Shown piece after piece: positions 62,662 to 64,000 of a DNA stretch of 64,000 nt (positions are counted from its first letter, which is position 1; every line of letters begins with the position of its first letter). Below the pieces are notes generated by a model. It did no database searches, was not told the origin of the DNA, and worked only from the letters and a program-made list of their open reading frames with translations. Origin of the DNA: Anopheles merus (Eukaryota; Arthropoda; Insecta; Diptera; Culicidae); the NCBI RefSeq assembly GCF_017562075.2, contig NC_054085.1:30746039-30810038 (forward strand). Direction: 5' to 3'. The translations under genes were made by a program, and so were the position numbers.

Positions 62662-64000
62662 GCCGCTGTAAACACCCCAAAACATTTTCGTTAATTTTAC
62701 TTATTTGTCATGTTTAATTGTGACTCCGGGGCAGGAGTTCTTTAGTTTATCATGTGTACAGCTGAGTGCCATACGAAAACAACTCAAAATGATGTCAATG
62801 TTCATCTCAATTTCACGTTTCAAAATTAACAAAAGATGAAGTTTGTGTTAAATCAAATGCAAAATTCTCCGGACTTTTTAGAGACTGAAAAACGCTAAAA
62901 TGCATAATTACCACCCCGAGCAATGATACTAAGATGTTGGATATTTGTATGTATCTATTTTTTCGTCGTTTTCTAGCATACCATCAGCCCATAGTGCTAC
63001 CCTACGCCAGTGACCAACACCGCCGCCAATAGGAAGCGAGCAGCAGAGAAGAGAAATTAAATAAACGTAAGCGCGCAACGAGCAGAAGAGCAACAAAACG
63101 TACCAAATAAAAAATGAAACAAAAAAAAGCATCGTGCGATGCCGAAAAACAAAAAGTTTTTTTTTTTTCAACACGCGTTTCGACTTCTTTCCATTTCTCT
63201 CGATTAACCACCCATCTTCTCTTCTTTACTGCTTCCTCTACCTTCTCCACCACTGCATCATCGGTACAAATCGCAGCAACAAGCAGTTGGCGCACTTTTG
63301 GGCCAAGACTCCACACACGCAAGGGATTCCTCTGCTGCTGCGCTGGATTGTCTTTGCCTCCGGCGCTCAAAAAAAGGGTTTCTCGCCCAAAGAATGAATT
63401 ACAACACAGCCGCAAAAGGGAAGGGAATTGAATGAATGCTGCAGAGAAACAGCAGCAGCAGCAGCATCATCGGCAGAGACGTTCGGGCTACACGAGCATC
63501 CTCCCCATCAAAGCATTCATCACACGCCACCACCGAAGGGGGCACACACACACGGAACGGAATGTCCACAAACCGGACTTACCAGCGACCGGTTCGAGCG
63601 TACCCCACACGCTGGAAGTCACCACATCGCCATCGTCATCATCACCATCATCTTCATTCCTTCTCCTTATACAAAGCAACCTCAAGCCGACGGTAGAGAG
63701 GTGAGAGCAAAGAGGGAAGGAAGCAAGCTGAACGAGCCCGTATACACGTGTCACGGAGGATGACGCGCGGAAGAGCTAGACACACGCGCATTTTCTGGCG
63801 TCCACAGAACGACGGAACACATTCTAGGCTGGACCTTAACCGCCCAAAACAGGATCGACCCCCCAACAGTACCGTTTCCTACATAGTAAGCTCCCGAATT
63901 CTAAACCGAATTCTGATCCAACACCGATCCCCCAGCTGAATCCCAACTCCAACGCGCTGCGTAGAACAGGTTTTATTAGGAGGATGATCACTTTGGAATG

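Larger units (their letters stand above)
60033..64000 (-). other. fus: 5' side of fus: upstream intron or leader, no coding exon supported
   Basis: The acceptor at 60034-60033 implies at least one exon further upstream on the minus strand, inside this stretch or beyond the window. Two donor-like sites are visible on the minus strand: GTGAGT at 60230-60225, which would leave a 198-nt intron, and GTAAGT at 63582-63577. Neither has independent support. The region also holds a CT tract (60638-60665), a GT tract (61534-61553), a GGT array (61631-61655), a MITE (62093-62367) and a degenerate tandem array (62554-62661). Confidence 0.55.

Noticed and set aside
63488..63754. Minus-strand open frame ending at a donor-like site, considered as an upstream coding exon of fus
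   Set aside because: Its phase does not match the exon 1 acceptor, it contains an Asp run from an ATC microsatellite, and it resembles nothing in the ESRP family.
1..64000. CRISPR arrays, bacterial operons, phage or toxin-antitoxin modules
   Set aside because: The window is eukaryotic with spliced genes. No spaced identical repeats, ribosome-binding-site-led gene clusters or phage-type genes were seen.

Overview
This is a eukaryotic, insect-type window: one large split gene with GT-AG introns, no operons, and non-coding DNA full of (CA)n, (CT)n and poly-C tracts. The predicted protein matches the ESRP/fusilli family of epithelial splicing regulators. The size of the gene, its intron layout and the abundance of CA microsatellites suggest a dipteran, most likely a mosquito of the Anopheles type. 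The species is an inference; no species-specific marker was identified.

The whole window is essentially one minus-strand gene, the fusilli (fus; ESRP1/2) orthologue. I could join 11 coding exons from the presumed start codon at 60029 to the stop at 1670. Every junction has GT/AG sites and the phases agree throughout. The spliced coding length is 3,210 nt (1,069 residues plus stop). Domain order: a low-complexity Q/A/S/T N-terminus, a DnaQ-like (3'-5' exonuclease fold) domain split over exons 1-3, a helical linker (exons 3-5), three hnRNP F/H-like quasi-RRMs (exons 6-7, 8-9 and 10-11), and a long C-terminus rich in Gln, His and Ala.

Layout from left to right: 1-1669 is the 3' untranslated/flanking side; 1670-5165 is a compact cluster of six exons encoding the RRMs and the C-terminus; 12611-12837 holds two small exons; 17254-17539 and 29071-29424 hold the exons for the second part of the DnaQ-like domain; 59727-60032 holds the first coding exon. 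The introns are 30.3, 11.5, 7.4 and 4.4 kb, plus several under 1 kb. To the right of 60032 lies the 5' side of the gene (upstream intron or 5' leader), with no convincing exon.

No second protein gene is supported on either strand. The introns hold two copies of a palindromic MITE-like family (about 42.4 and 62.1 kb), a nested inverted-repeat element of about 1.1 kb (38.9-40.0 kb), a possible tRNA-derived SINE head (5.35 kb), a degenerate 21-22 bp tandem array (62.55 kb), a 13 bp tandem repeat (26.67 kb), and many microsatellites, including recurrent compound CA/CG tracts. I saw no bacterial-type system, CRISPR array, rRNA gene or intact tRNA gene. The most interesting coding observation is that the last intron (2954-3073) is exactly 120 nt with no in-frame stop, so its retention would add 40 residues inside RRM3.
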